This document shows, piece after piece, positions 53,711 through 64,000 of a DNA stretch of 64,000 nucleotides (its first letter is position 1; each line of letters opens with the position of its first letter). The DNA is from Echinometra lucunter (taxonomy: Eukaryota > Echinodermata > Echinoidea > Camarodonta > Echinometridae): contig CM057151.1 of NCBI GenBank assembly GCA_029962745.1, positions 9,797,142 through 9,861,141 on the forward strand, given 5' to 3'. Both the position numbers and the translations under genes were made by a program. A model generated the notes under the pieces. It worked only from the letters and a program-made list of their open reading frames with translations, was not told the origin of the DNA and searched no databases.

Positions 53711-53901
53711 CTAGATGAAAGGGTCAGCTCGGTGCAACTAAAATATACTAGTCGGTTTTTTTTTTACTATAATTATTTTAATCATTTGTGACTATTTTCT
53801 AATCGTATTTGACTAGAACTCAGTCATTTCTGACTAGAATGATCATAGTAACTTTTATCACTATAGATATATCAGTTGCACCTAGCTGACCCATAATCTA
53901 G
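53711..53901. mobile_element. MITE with GGGTCAGCTxGGTGCAACT ends, ~190 bp
   Basis: gggtcagctcggtgcaacta and agttgcacctagctgaccc are inverted with one mismatch. The AT-rich body repeats tgactag/ctagtca. Confidence 0.7.
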
Positions 53902-55330
53902 TAATTTTAACGAATTTGTTTTTAGAGTACATGAAGCATAAATCTAGACAGAGTACAATGTATATAGCACCTCCAGATCATAACAATATAAATATAGTTC
54001 GAGTATCATCAGCCTTAAGCCTTCCATGAAAATGATGTGTGGTCTTTAGTTTTAATAAAAGATGGGCTCAGAATCACAGTGTGAAATTCAAGAAATTATA
54101 TACTCTTGATATAAGTCCACAATATTAAAAACAACTTGGAGTTGCAGCAATTCATTATTAGAAGAACTCAAATATTTATTGAAAATTTACATGATCATAT
54201 AGGCAATGAGATCAAACGAGCTAATTCTAAGCTTTTGCAGATTCTTCTGCAAAGGTATATGTTTTTAAAGGAATTTTATTTCACTTTTGTCCATTTCATA
54301 TCTTAACTGTATTACTCGAGGAATCAAATAAAAATCATATCAAACCAAACTCAAGTAAATCGAAAATTCTTTGATGAACCAATGATTATAAGAATGAGAT
54401 GGTATTACTTACCTTATTTGTTTAGGCTATACAGAAAGATGCTGAATAATCCTCATATCCGAGTGCCTTCTAGAAAGCTGCGGTCAAGTTTCTCTCAAAA
54501 CTAGTAAGTAGATGTTAGATTTGATCGCTTATGAATAGTCAAGAAGTTTGCTCTCATCATATTAGGCAAGGCTAGAAAGGCTAGAAAGGCTAGAAAGGCT
54601 AAAGATGTTAGTAAGTGAACCCACCTCGCCATACAATCAGACGTTTCTAGTTGTCACTCCTAATGCCTTCAAAATGACGGGTTTACGAGATATGACGCAT
54701 TGTGACCAGAGAAACAAATCGTGCATGCATTCTGGGAATGACTTGTTCGACCTTTTCTCTTTCGAAGCGTATAAGGATTTGATCATCTTCGCGGCGCACT
54801 CATTAAGTGGTACAGTGATGCACGCATTATCATATTTTGGCCTTCATAATCTTGCAATTGTAGTGATGTCTTCATCAATGGCATTATAACTCTCTTGATA
54901 CTGATAATGATTACAATGATAAAGGACGTCATTGAACTAAGGTGAAATTTGAAAATAATGAGCCACTGACCATGAAAAAGATTAATTAAGGAAACGATAC
55001 TTTTTTTGAATGAAATGAGATGAAATTTGTTCATCCAGTCTTTAAATCACCATTTCAAGATAAAGGTGTAGATTAGAAGCTGAAAGAACGTTACGGTGAT
55101 TATAAACTCAAGTGACAGAGAGGAGAAAATGCTTAAATTTTGTCCCATAAAACGTACAACCTTAATTGTTCCTATTATTTCAAATCGTTGCTATAGTTCA
55201 GTTTTCAGTTCAAACACATTTATTTCCAATTATTCAAATAAACAGAAAATTAATGAAACAACAAATTGACATTCTTGGTATTGATAACAAAATATGATAT
55301 ATCATCGTAATTATAAATATTCGGAGGACA
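53902..55330. other. Intergenic, no gene recognised
   Basis: Contains a 9-bp tandem ggctagaaa (54570-54600). On the - strand a donor-like aataag|gtaagtaat lies near 54418 and could end a 5' UTR exon of the GPCR; this is only a guess. The open frame 54605-54889 has no known domain. Confidence 0.35.
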
Positions 55331-55439
55331 CACCTCTCAAAGCAAAAGCTTGGGTCGAGGGAGCCCTAGGACATAATGAATATGTATAATTATGAGAAAG
55401 TATTTAAAAAAATGAAAAAAAAGTGAAAACAAAAAAGCA

Positions 55440-55513
55440 CTCACAAAAACACATATGCACACACACCCGCGCGCACACACGCACACAGAAAAAAATCCTA
55501 AACCGCTGAACTT

Positions 55514-55552
<39 letters not shown>
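55440..55552 (+). repeat. AC and AG microsatellites
   Basis: (CA)n with cg interruptions at 55450-55490 and (GA)n at 55515-55550, next to the 3' part of the second LINE relic. Confidence 0.85.
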
Positions 55553-55553
<1 letters not shown>

Positions 55554-55629
55554 CGAAATCGAATAGAGAAAGAGTAGGAGGTGCAAAAGAAAAGGAGTAT
55601 AACAGACAAGAGAAATTCACGAAAAAATA

Positions 55630-56480
55630 TGTTTTTTTCCAAGACAAAGAACTATCACTGTGTACACCCAAAAATTTAGTGTGTTCAACCCTAGGTAATG
55701 ATTCGTTGTCAAGATATATAGAAATGGTGTCATAATCAATGTTTTTATTATTATTATGAAAGATCATATGATTACACTTTTCTTAAATTGACAGACAATA
55801 ATTTGTTAGCTCTAAACCACTGGCATAAGGGGTAGCTGTTTATTAACAGTATTGCACAATGAAGTAAGATTAGATCCGCTACATAAAATATTCGTGTCGT
55901 CGGCACAGAGAACAAAAGTTAATATTGCTGCCGATTTGGAGATGTCATTTATATAAAGAATAAAAAGTAAAGGACCAAGCAACGACCTTGAGGTACACCA
56001 CATGTAATATTGCTCATGTTAGAGACGACCGATTCAAATTTGGTACACTGGAGGCGATTACTAAGGTAACTAACATACCAATCGTGTACTCTACCACGGA
56101 TTCCAAACAGATAAAGTTTTTTTAGTAGGATCGAGTGATTTATAGTATCGAAGGATTTCGATAAGTCTATGAAAATTCCAGTTGAGTACTGATTTTTTTC
56201 GAAGGAGTCATTTGTAAGTTTAGATAGCTGCCATAGCTGTAGAAAAAGTTTTGCGGAATCCCAATTGGTTTTTGTAAATAATGTCATGTTTATGAAGAAA
56301 TTCATTAAGTCCTGGTGTATACGATACGCTCGAGTATTTTAGAAAAAAACCCCCGACAGAACAGATATCGGTCTATAGTTGGTAAGCTGTATTTTGTCGC
56401 CAGTCTTAAATATAGATGTAACTCTAGCAATTTTTAGTCGATCTGGAAGAATCCCTTTATTAAGTGATAGATTGATAACA
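55630..56480 (-). pseudogene. Second CR1/Rex/L2-like LINE reverse transcriptase relic
   Basis: On the - strand: IFKTGDKIQLTNYRPISVLS (about 56420), GIFIDLSKSFDTINHSILL (about 56180), CGVPQG (about 56000), LLFILYINDISKSA (about 55965), CADDTNIL (about 55905; the YADD/FADD box with Cys first) and a downstream FLGVHSDSSLSW (about 55670). Stops and shifts separate the pieces. The endonuclease half is absent, as in 5'-truncated copies. Confidence 0.8.
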
Positions 56481-56519
56481 TGATACGACGGTTTTGATAT
56501 AATTATAGTTTCATCACTG

Positions 56520-58830
56520 TCAGTGAAGTTGACTCAAGTCATCTCTGCATATACATCATGGAGAGTGAGAGTTCTCAAATATTAATGTCAACACTTTCAT
56601 CCATTTCTTTTCATTTAACCTGACAACTATTAATAACAATCATGGTAAATGTATTGATAGTATGTTCTCATGTAGCCTCTTTGTGCCCTCTTTGTGCCCT
56701 CTGCAATTTGTAATTATTATCACTCGCGAGAAACATTAATCGTTTTCATTCTTTCTCTAACACTTCGACGTCCGTCGTAGAGTGAAGGGACAGTTTGAGT
56801 GAGTTCCAGTATTATTTCGGACCCCAGTCATCTCTCAAGAAACATGTAGTGCAGTTGCTCCCCAACTAATATTCCTCAAATAACAATAAAAAAAATGAAA
56901 ATAAAGAATAGATAAATAAATAAATAAAGAAAGAAAGAAAGAAAGAAAGAAAGAAAAAACACCTGCCTAATTTCCCATTTAGAAAAGAAAGAAAGGTAAT
57001 TGATACCGGGCTAGCAAAAGTGTCATTTGTCGTGCCCTTATATAAAAAGACAAAAGGAAAAGAGACAGGATATGAAGAGGAAAAAAGGGAAAAGAAGTTA
57101 GGGGGCAACAGAAAGAAGAGGAAGAGAGAAAATATTACAAAAAAGGGAAGGGGCTTGAGAGAATATGAGAGCATCTGCCCTTGAATAAGGAGACCTGTTT
57201 GGCGGTCTATTTCGCAATTTTTCATTTTTTTTTTTTTGGGGGGGGGGTCGTCGCCCCCATTATTTTTCAGTTTTATAGAGGCATGGGGCCACCCATCTTC
57301 ATTTTCAAGGTGTGCAGAAGATAAGAAAGCTGGAACTCGTGCTATTTTGGATTTTTTTTTCTAGAGGATATATGCCTTGAGATCCGACCACACTTTTTAG
57401 AGAATGATTTAAGTTCAAAAGGCCGTCCCTGCGCTTCAAAGGTCCTCACTCTGATAAAAAATAGTAACGAGGGGTCGCTATGTGAAATGTCTGGGGAAGC
57501 CAAATTCTAAATTACATGGAAATGGAAAAGGACGGTGAGGAGGCATTGCTGGAAAGGGGTAAAGGGTGGGCCATGACATCCACTCAAAATTTCTGTCATC
57601 AAACATAAATTATGAAATTTCTACTTTATAGGAACTTGTCTGGAAACTTTAGAAGCAGCTTTTACCGTTTTTTTCCCCTTCTTCTTGTGAAATATCTTAT
57701 ATCTTGTCGACAAGTTAAGAATCTGATGAATCATTTATTATGAAATATGCCATCTGAAGACCACTTTTTTTCCTCAGGCCGGTACAAGCCACTGGATATT
57801 TACTCGATGTCTCGTCGGTTATTTTTTTTATTCTCAAAATTAAGACTTTTTGTGCTTCACAAGTCACTAATCAGAGTTTGAATTTCAAGGTTCACCGTGG
57901 GCGCGGAACCTTAGAAAATGTTCCAAAGCAAAGAACATTCTTGCACGAACATTGAATAAGAACAGCACACCACAAAACGAACAAAAGAAACAAGGAAATA
58001 AAATGATTTTTTTTTTTTTTCTGAAATGTAATTGCTGTCTTCGCTAACCGATGCGACTGCTGAAATGGAATTTGCCTTGATAGTACATGTAGTGATTTTT
58101 TTAAAACGAATACCACAGTCACCTACATATTTAGGCCTTGATCTATATAGATCCCCTCCTCCTTTCCATTCTTACAAAAAACAACAACGACGAAAAAGCT
58201 AGCACTGGCCTCCTTTCGCCAAGAATAACAACATTTCTTGATAATTTTGAACATTTCGAAACTGCAACACTCTTCCAAATCATGACGATCTCAAAGAGAG
58301 TTTCCCAGAAGGATGGAAAGAAAAAAACCTCAAAAATAAAAATAAAAAGAACAATAGCCAATAAAAGGATGCATATAGCATTTTTTCTTCTACGGATATC
58401 ATGTAATCAGATATTTGTGGTTTTCTATAGAAATTCTGCCTCGAGGACACGATGAGTTTACTTATTGAAATACGGTAGCTACCAAGTGAAATTCATATAC
58501 TTTAGAAAATTGTATTGATCAATTCAACCCGCAAATTCTAGCTAAACATTTTCGTTATTCTTTTGCAAATCAATACTGTCAGTAATACGCTTTGAACAAG
58601 CACATGATGATGAATTTATTTGAATAGCTTTTGATTTTTTTCATAATATAAAATCAACCAAAGAATACGTCTTAAGTGATATTGATCTCACATCTCAAAC
58701 TTTGCATTTGAATTTGAGAAAATAAGAATATCTTGCATGACTTTAAAGGAAAATCTATAGGGACAGCATACAAATATACTTTGCCTTGACAGTCTCTGGT
58801 TAAAACTACGGGCAAAAAGTGACTCCGAAA
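56520..58830. other. Intergenic, no gene recognised
   Basis: Contains A/G-rich simple sequence (56880-56960, 57040-57130), a poly-T/poly-G step at 57226-57247 and no coding signal. Confidence 0.5.
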
Positions 58831-58831
58831 T

Positions 58832-58874
58832 AGTACTATTCACTGAGGGGCGCAGCCCCGAAGTGAATAGTACT
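58832..58874. repeat. Strong hairpin with GC-rich loop-stem
   Basis: agtactattcact and agtgaatagtact are a perfect 13-bp inverted repeat around gaggggcgcagccccga, whose ggggc/gcccc can extend the stem. It may be the core of a palindromic repeat. Confidence 0.8.
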
Positions 58875-59027
58875 GTTGGAGGCACCGAGGCCAATAGTTT
58901 CAACCAGAAACTCGAAATTATGGCAGAGTACATTTGTTTTATATTTTGGATCAAGATTTTTATGTATTTTTACATGTATTTTATTTTCTTATATTTTGTG
59001 CATGTAATTGTTGTTTGACATGTATTC

Positions 59028-59033
<6 letters not shown>

Positions 59034-59082
<49 letters not shown>
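59034..59082 (+). repeat. AT dinucleotide microsatellite
   Basis: (TA)n of about 24 units. Confidence 0.95.
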
Positions 59083-59084
<2 letters not shown>

Positions 59085-59674
59085 ATTGATACACGGTCCC
59101 ACTGTAAATCGGCTAAGTATAGGTGAACTGGGTTTTTACCTTGTTTAAATAAATCAGTCAAATCACATCAAATCAATATTCTTTATTCCATATTTGTGAC
59201 TTATCGAATGCTTTATGACACTAAACGTTGTACGGATAAACTACCAAGTGATCATAAATTGAGAAACGCAGTAGCCGTGACACCGCGCACTCGAGCTCTC
59301 GTATATGTCGTCATAAAAGTGACGTCATTTCCCAAATAGTAAACCTTCTTGCCGACATTCTGAAATAGCTGAAAATACAAATGATCACGTGAAGGTCTTT
59401 AAGCCAATCACTAACGGATAAATTTTTGATCCAAAATATAATATTTGATAGAAGTATATTTGGAGGCGAATATAATACCCTTGGCAGTATGGATGCATTA
59501 TTGCGTACACACTTTATAGAAGGGGTGGTAGAAAAAAAGTAGGGATTAAGTAATGCCAGAAGGCCTGAAATGTTCAGTAGAGAGGGCATTGTATAGGATC
59601 AAAGGAGAAAGATTTGATTCTGAAGATTTTAAAAAATGAATAAGACTTGTAAATGAGTAGCAATCAATAAATGA

Positions 59675-59773
59675 TAGTAGCAGAAGTAGTAGCAGTAGAA
59701 GTAGTAGTAGTAGTAGCAGCACTAGTAGTAGTAAATTGATAATGATGATTACGACAACAACGACAATAATAAT

Positions 59774-59820
<47 letters not shown>

Positions 59821-59880
59821 CAATAATAATAATAATAATAATAATTAATGATAACAATAACAATGATAATGCTGCATGAT
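59675..59880 (+). repeat. AGT and AAT microsatellites
   Basis: agtagtagcag at 59678-59730 followed by aataataat at 59765-59845 and gat variants. Confidence 0.92.
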
Positions 59881-60279
59881 GATGATAATAACAAAAATAA
59901 TTATCTAAGATTTGTAAGGCGTATAATCCACCTGAAATTATGCAATGCTCAAAACTGGAAATAAAACAAGGATTGCATAAAGCAATAAGGTGCGTGTAAA
60001 TTATTCATATTGCAGATTTAACTTAAACGATCGTGGTGAATAATGGCCCAAATCATTTAAGAATTCAATAAAAATTATGGAATTTAGCCGTTAGTAATTC
60101 CCATAAAAACACTCTCATAATGCTCTCAATTGAGATTTCTAAGGAGGATCATTTTTAAATTCCCTACGGTGGGAGGGGGATACCCCCCTCCACACCCTTT
60201 CCCCGCTCAGTCTCTTCGCTCCTCGCAAAGGATATTCGACACCAAACCCCCTCCCCCCCAACAACAAATACAAATCGAC

Positions 60280-62180
60280 ATCTATGACTGTCACATAGCA
60301 TTTACAAAACATGATAAGACATACTATGTACCAATAACTGAAATAAAAGAACGGTCAGGCACGTACAATGTCATATTTGTCATTATTACGTTTGTTCGCA
60401 TAGCACACAAATTTCGTTGTTATCGATTATTCTTTGAATATATCATCTTACTACTTCATTTAAAAAATGTACAAGTGCGGCTGGAGATACGACTCACTAA
60501 AGTGAGATTTGTGTCATGCATATGATGCATTCAGTATATAACTTCTTCAAATATTTTATTGCAGTGTTCCAGCAAACTTTATCGAATGAAATGATAATCA
60601 TGCAGAATACAGATGGGAATAATAAATTTGAAATCTGATTGATCGGGACAGTCTGAACACAAATCTGCTCATTTCAGGTAAAGTATTTTATTGTTTGTTT
60701 GAAACGAAGGGATGGAAATTGTTACCTCAAGAATAAAAAAGAGGCCTAATAGCAACAACACGTATACGTACCTGTCTTTGAATAGTAATTACCAATGACA
60801 GAAAAAATAAAAGTTAAAAGAAAAACAACTGTTATTACTTGCGTACTAAGTGTAATATCTTCAAACAGAGGCACTGCACGTACACTACATCTTGTTCAAA
60901 CGACAAGCGCGAATTTTCATTTGATGTGTAAAAGTTATATCATATTATTTTCATTCCGTTAAACCAACTGAAAAGGGGGACGATGATTTCAATGTTCAAT
61001 CAAATTCTAATTTAAAATGAATCAATCCAGGGTTACCAGTCAATAATATTCTGAATTACAGTTTATGAAGAGCTTGCTTCCAAAAGACGCTTTCTCCAGT
61101 TTATTTATTTTAACAAAATTTTTAACATCAAAGTCGAGCTTTTAACGTCATTGTGTTTTTCAGCTATAGGGTAATTTATTATATATATTAATAAAATTTT
61201 GAAGCAAAGTTATCAAGAAATATAGAAGAGCTACTGCTTTGTAATTTTAAGTTTCCATTGACACGTGCACAAACACAGGACAAGGAAATGCATTTTCTCT
61301 CAATTTACCAAAATGGATTTTACACCTTTTGAAAGAAAGCACTTCATATAGACAGAAAATTTACTTCTTTAGCAATTTACGACAACTGTATACTCACTGA
61401 CGCCAGTGTCTCGCGGGTGATTTTTAAAGAAATTTTAAAAATCATTATTATCTTTTTACTGAAAGGGGTTGTTTTACATTTTGTTTGGGGGAGGGGTGGG
61501 CACCGATGATAAAGCGAGATTTCTCTATTAACTATATAGGAGAAATTTGAGTAATAAATATACAGTTTTGTGAATATTTTGACAGCTATTTGCAGTGTTA
61601 GATCAAGACTCTATAAGTTGTTCACGTGAGAAAATGCTGATTTAAAATCCATTCATTTTTTAAAAGGAAATATACGCATAATATTCCTGGACCAATATAA
61701 GTAGGTCTATCTTTATGGAAACACTAGCTATTCGCTGTACTTGAAAAATACATGCATAATCACAGCTAACGGCTACATGCGATTACTTAGTTTATTTCTC
61801 TGAATCATATCACATTACATCACATATGAAAATCTAATCAAGATGCAGTACGCTTCAGAATAACAATAAAGAAAAACATGATACGATTGTCCTGTTAACG
61901 ACACACACAAAGATGAAAAGCAAGAAAAACTTCTGAGAGTAAAATTATAGGGGAAAAGTCACTATAATGGACAAATGGGCAATATCTTAATTCAATTAAG
62001 AAAACTTCATTCCTAAAACCTAATCAATATCAGGTTTGAAATGTAGTGTAGTGGAACTCCAATTTGGGTAACATTGACCTTAAGGGGGCGTTATAGCAGT
62101 AAGATAATAGGGGTTAGTTGAGTTACCAGTATTCAGAGGGTTATTCCAGTCCCATGTATCCCCCCTGGTTATTCAGAGGG
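60280..62180. other. Intergenic, no gene recognised
   Basis: AT-rich. No exon, repeat family or RNA gene could be supported. Confidence 0.5.
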
Positions 62181-62195
62181 TTGTTCAACTTCAAA

Positions 62196-62512
62196 CAGGC
62201 GCGTAGCCGGGGGGGGGGGGGGATTGGGGGCGGTCGCCCCCCAAAACGCCACCAAAAAAAAAAAGAAAGAAAGAAAATAGGAAGAAAAAAAAGCTTGAGC
62301 GAGAAAAGAAAAAGGAAAGAGAACGTGGGAAGAGCGGGAGTAAACAAGGAACAGTGAAAAAGAAACGTCGGAGCTTCCGCCCTAACCCTAACCCTCCCCC
62401 CAACCCCCCCCCCCCCCCTAGGGAGCGCGCTTCAGTAAGTGATTCGCACGCGGCGCACGCTTCGCGTGCTCACTACCGCCCCCCCTAAAATGAAATCCTA
62501 GCTACGCCACTG
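62196..62512. mobile_element. hAT MITE with perfect 8-bp target duplication, 317 bp
   Basis: The ends CAGGCGCGTAGCCGG and CTAGCTACGCCACTG belong to the same CAGTGGCGTAG family as the element at 18381. They are flanked by identical ACTTCAAA (62188-62195, 62513-62520). Poly-G follows the left end and poly-C lies inside, along with two telomere-like ccctaa units (62381-62394). Confidence 0.82.
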
Positions 62513-62609
62513 ACTTCAAATGGTATTGTGAAAAGGACAGATGGGCATCTGTCTGAGTACGCAGATATACTGGACATTATTAAAGTATTGGAATTATTGT
62601 ACATGGAGT

Positions 62610-62848
62610 CATGACCGTATGCAGGGGGCGGGGGGGGGGGGGGGGGGAGTTGCCCCACCCCCAAGATATATTTTTAAAAAAACTTCCTCATTTTTACTGA
62701 AAATTTTCATAAAATCCACGAAAAATGTGCACCAAAAGCACCCTCATGACCAGCTCAGTGGCTTCCCTCCCTCGCTTTTGAGCTTCTTTGAAAATTTTTA
62801 CGCGTCTTTCCCCCCTCCCCCTGGAAAAAAATTCCGCGTACGACCCTG
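62610..62848. mobile_element. hAT-like MITE with perfect 8-bp target duplication, 239 bp
   Basis: The left end CATGACCGTATGCAGG and right end CCGCGTACGACCCTG are imperfect inverted repeats, flanked by CATGGAGT on both sides (62602-62609, 62849-62856). Poly-G (62632-62647) lies just inside the left end. Confidence 0.7.
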
Positions 62849-62967
62849 CATGGAGTATTTGAGGTGATGTAAAGGTGGCTCGGGACCATTTTCAGTTCAC
62901 TGTTTCGTTTGATCACCTGTTATGTTGCTGTCGCCCAGCCTCTAACGAACTGATATTTTTGTATCTA

Positions 62968-63180
62968 CACTCTAAAAAAGGATTGGTCAAAATAACCAAT
63001 GTGTTGATAAATATGTTCCGACCAAGAAAAGTGGTCAAAATAACCAAAGTGTTGGTAGATTTTTAACCAATAATTTTTTGGTAATATTGACCATCATATT
63101 GGTCAATCTTCACCAATATTTTTGGTCGGACACATATTCACCAAGACATTGGTTATTTTGACCTATCCTTTTTTAGAATG
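62968..63180. mobile_element. MITE with CACTCTAAAAAAGG ends, TA flanks, 213 bp
   Basis: cactctaaaaaaggattggt and the right end acctatccttttttagaatg are inverted, with TA at 62966-62967 and 63181-63182. Internally ggtcaaaataaccaa and its variants repeat. The first nine bases match the MITE at 52845. Confidence 0.75.
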
Positions 63181-63912
63181 TAGACTTTTACTTTCAAAGC
63201 CAAGCCAGTTGGGGCGATTTTAGTCGGAGCACCCAAGGAATATATGTCTTGTTCGTCATCTAATACTTCAACTTTATTTCTTTTTTTTTCAAAGCGTCTC
63301 TTTGTACTTGTTTCTCGTCACCCTCTACTATATTGTAATGACTTTATGCTACCGTGCCATTATAGTAACTAAGAGCATATAGGAGCTTGGAAATACACGT
63401 TTCAGAAAAGTCTTTAAGGTTATACTATCTCATGATCATAATAAAAACGCTCGGTTTTTTATTGTGATATATAACTTAAATGACTTTTTATAACGTATAT
63501 CACTTATATCTATATATTACATGATAAAGAGTGAAGGACTGATATAAATACTGCAGAGACATATTGAGAATGGTAACTAATGTGAAGATCTGATTGAGAA
63601 TTGAGGAGAGTAATGATAAAAGGCAATGGGCTGTTCAGGAATCTCTACGTTTTGCACTTTAACTGTTCGTATTTCAAAAAAGGGAAAGGGGAGGGGAAGG
63701 GGTCAATAGAAAAGAAATAATTCAGATAAAAATTACGGGGTTGATGGCACAGAGGCGCATCTTGCCCATCATTCCCATTCCCGAGTGCAATCAAGGGGAG
63801 TGACTGGGTAATACTTTTTCTCTCATGCGGTCCGACGAGAATCTTGGCAAAGTGTGTTACAACTTCTTAAATATAAAGAACACATCGATCTTTGATGTCG
63901 ATCTATGTACAG
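63181..63912. other. Intergenic, no gene recognised
   Basis: AT-rich; nothing recognised. Confidence 0.45.
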
Positions 63913-64000
63913 GGGCGTCGCTAGACTTTTTGAATGGGGGGGGGGGGGTGTAGAGGCCAGATTGCCGACAAATAATGCCACCGATTGTCGACGACCAACG
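63913..64000 (+). mobile_element. Left end of an hAT-like element running off the window
   Basis: caggggcgtcgctagacttt followed by a 14-bp G run copies the left-end layout (CAG-GGCGT-GCTAG, then poly-G) of the hAT elements at 18381 and 62196. The right end is outside the window. Confidence 0.45.

Noticed and set aside
54605..54889. 94-aa open frame with an N-glycosylation-like start
   Set aside because: No domain, no clear splice or promoter context, and it is in AT-rich intergenic DNA; not supported as a gene.
62381..62394. Telomere repeat (ccctaaccctaa)
   Set aside because: Only about two units, inside an hAT MITE with a C-rich context; too short to mean an interstitial telomere.

Overview
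The window is 64 kb of AT-rich, intron-rich, repeat-dense animal DNA. The mix of repeats points to a marine invertebrate deuterostome, most likely an echinoderm such as a sea urchin: 'gcgataactcaag' dispersed repeats, Tigger-like 'aagtcgaa' palindromic MITEs, hAT MITEs with CAGTGGCGTAG ends, a tRNA-derived SINE and CR1/Rex/L2-like LINEs. This is a judgement from repeat style and protein divergence, not a species call. Two runs of exactly 500 N (850-1349 and 24875-25374) are scaffold gaps of fixed size.

Two host genes can be supported. (1) On the + strand, 336-12236 holds the 3' exons of a BZW1/BZW2 (eIF5-mimic, 5MP) gene. Six exons carry the C-terminal W2 domain in consistent splice phase, and one more upstream exon is tentative. 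A long AT-rich 3' UTR follows. (2) On the - strand, 44753-35723 holds a four-exon rhodopsin-class GPCR of about 361 aa, closest to melatonin-receptor/moody-type receptors. All exon phases join correctly (1, 2, 0).

Layout. 1-14 kb: BZW 3' exons, with introns full of nested DNA transposons (a THAP-bearing TTAA element, a piggyBac-like MITE, a Tigger-like MITE). 14-17 kb: intergenic, with a degenerate 11-12 bp GAGACC-type repeat and a second TTAA element. 17.4-24.9 kb and 25.4-32.8 kb: two nearly identical 7.4 kb copies on either side of the second N gap. They differ mostly by 1-bp indels, so this is probably an assembly duplication. The unit contains nested palindromic MITEs, a non-autonomous hAT with an 8-bp target duplication, microsatellites and a decayed retropepsin. 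31.1-35.1 kb: a foldback-like element with ~550 bp inverted arms that encloses the retropepsin relic and a ~190 bp satellite array. 35.7-44.8 kb: the GPCR, with introns holding a LINE tail, a 53-bp tandem repeat, a gag-like pseudo-ORF, a SINE and huge trinucleotide arrays. 44.8-64 kb: no convincing host exon. This part holds two decayed CR1/Rex/L2-like LINEs (+ at 49.2-52.1 kb, - at 56.5-55.6 kb), many MITEs (one with 69-bp terminal inverted repeats) and two hAT MITEs with perfect 8-bp target duplications.

No operon, defence cluster, CRISPR array or other novel multi-gene system is visible. The most notable structures are the foldback/retropepsin/satellite composite, the set of nested transposons whose empty sites can be read within this window, and the GPCR exon hemmed in by microsatellites with its splice donor inside repeat DNA.
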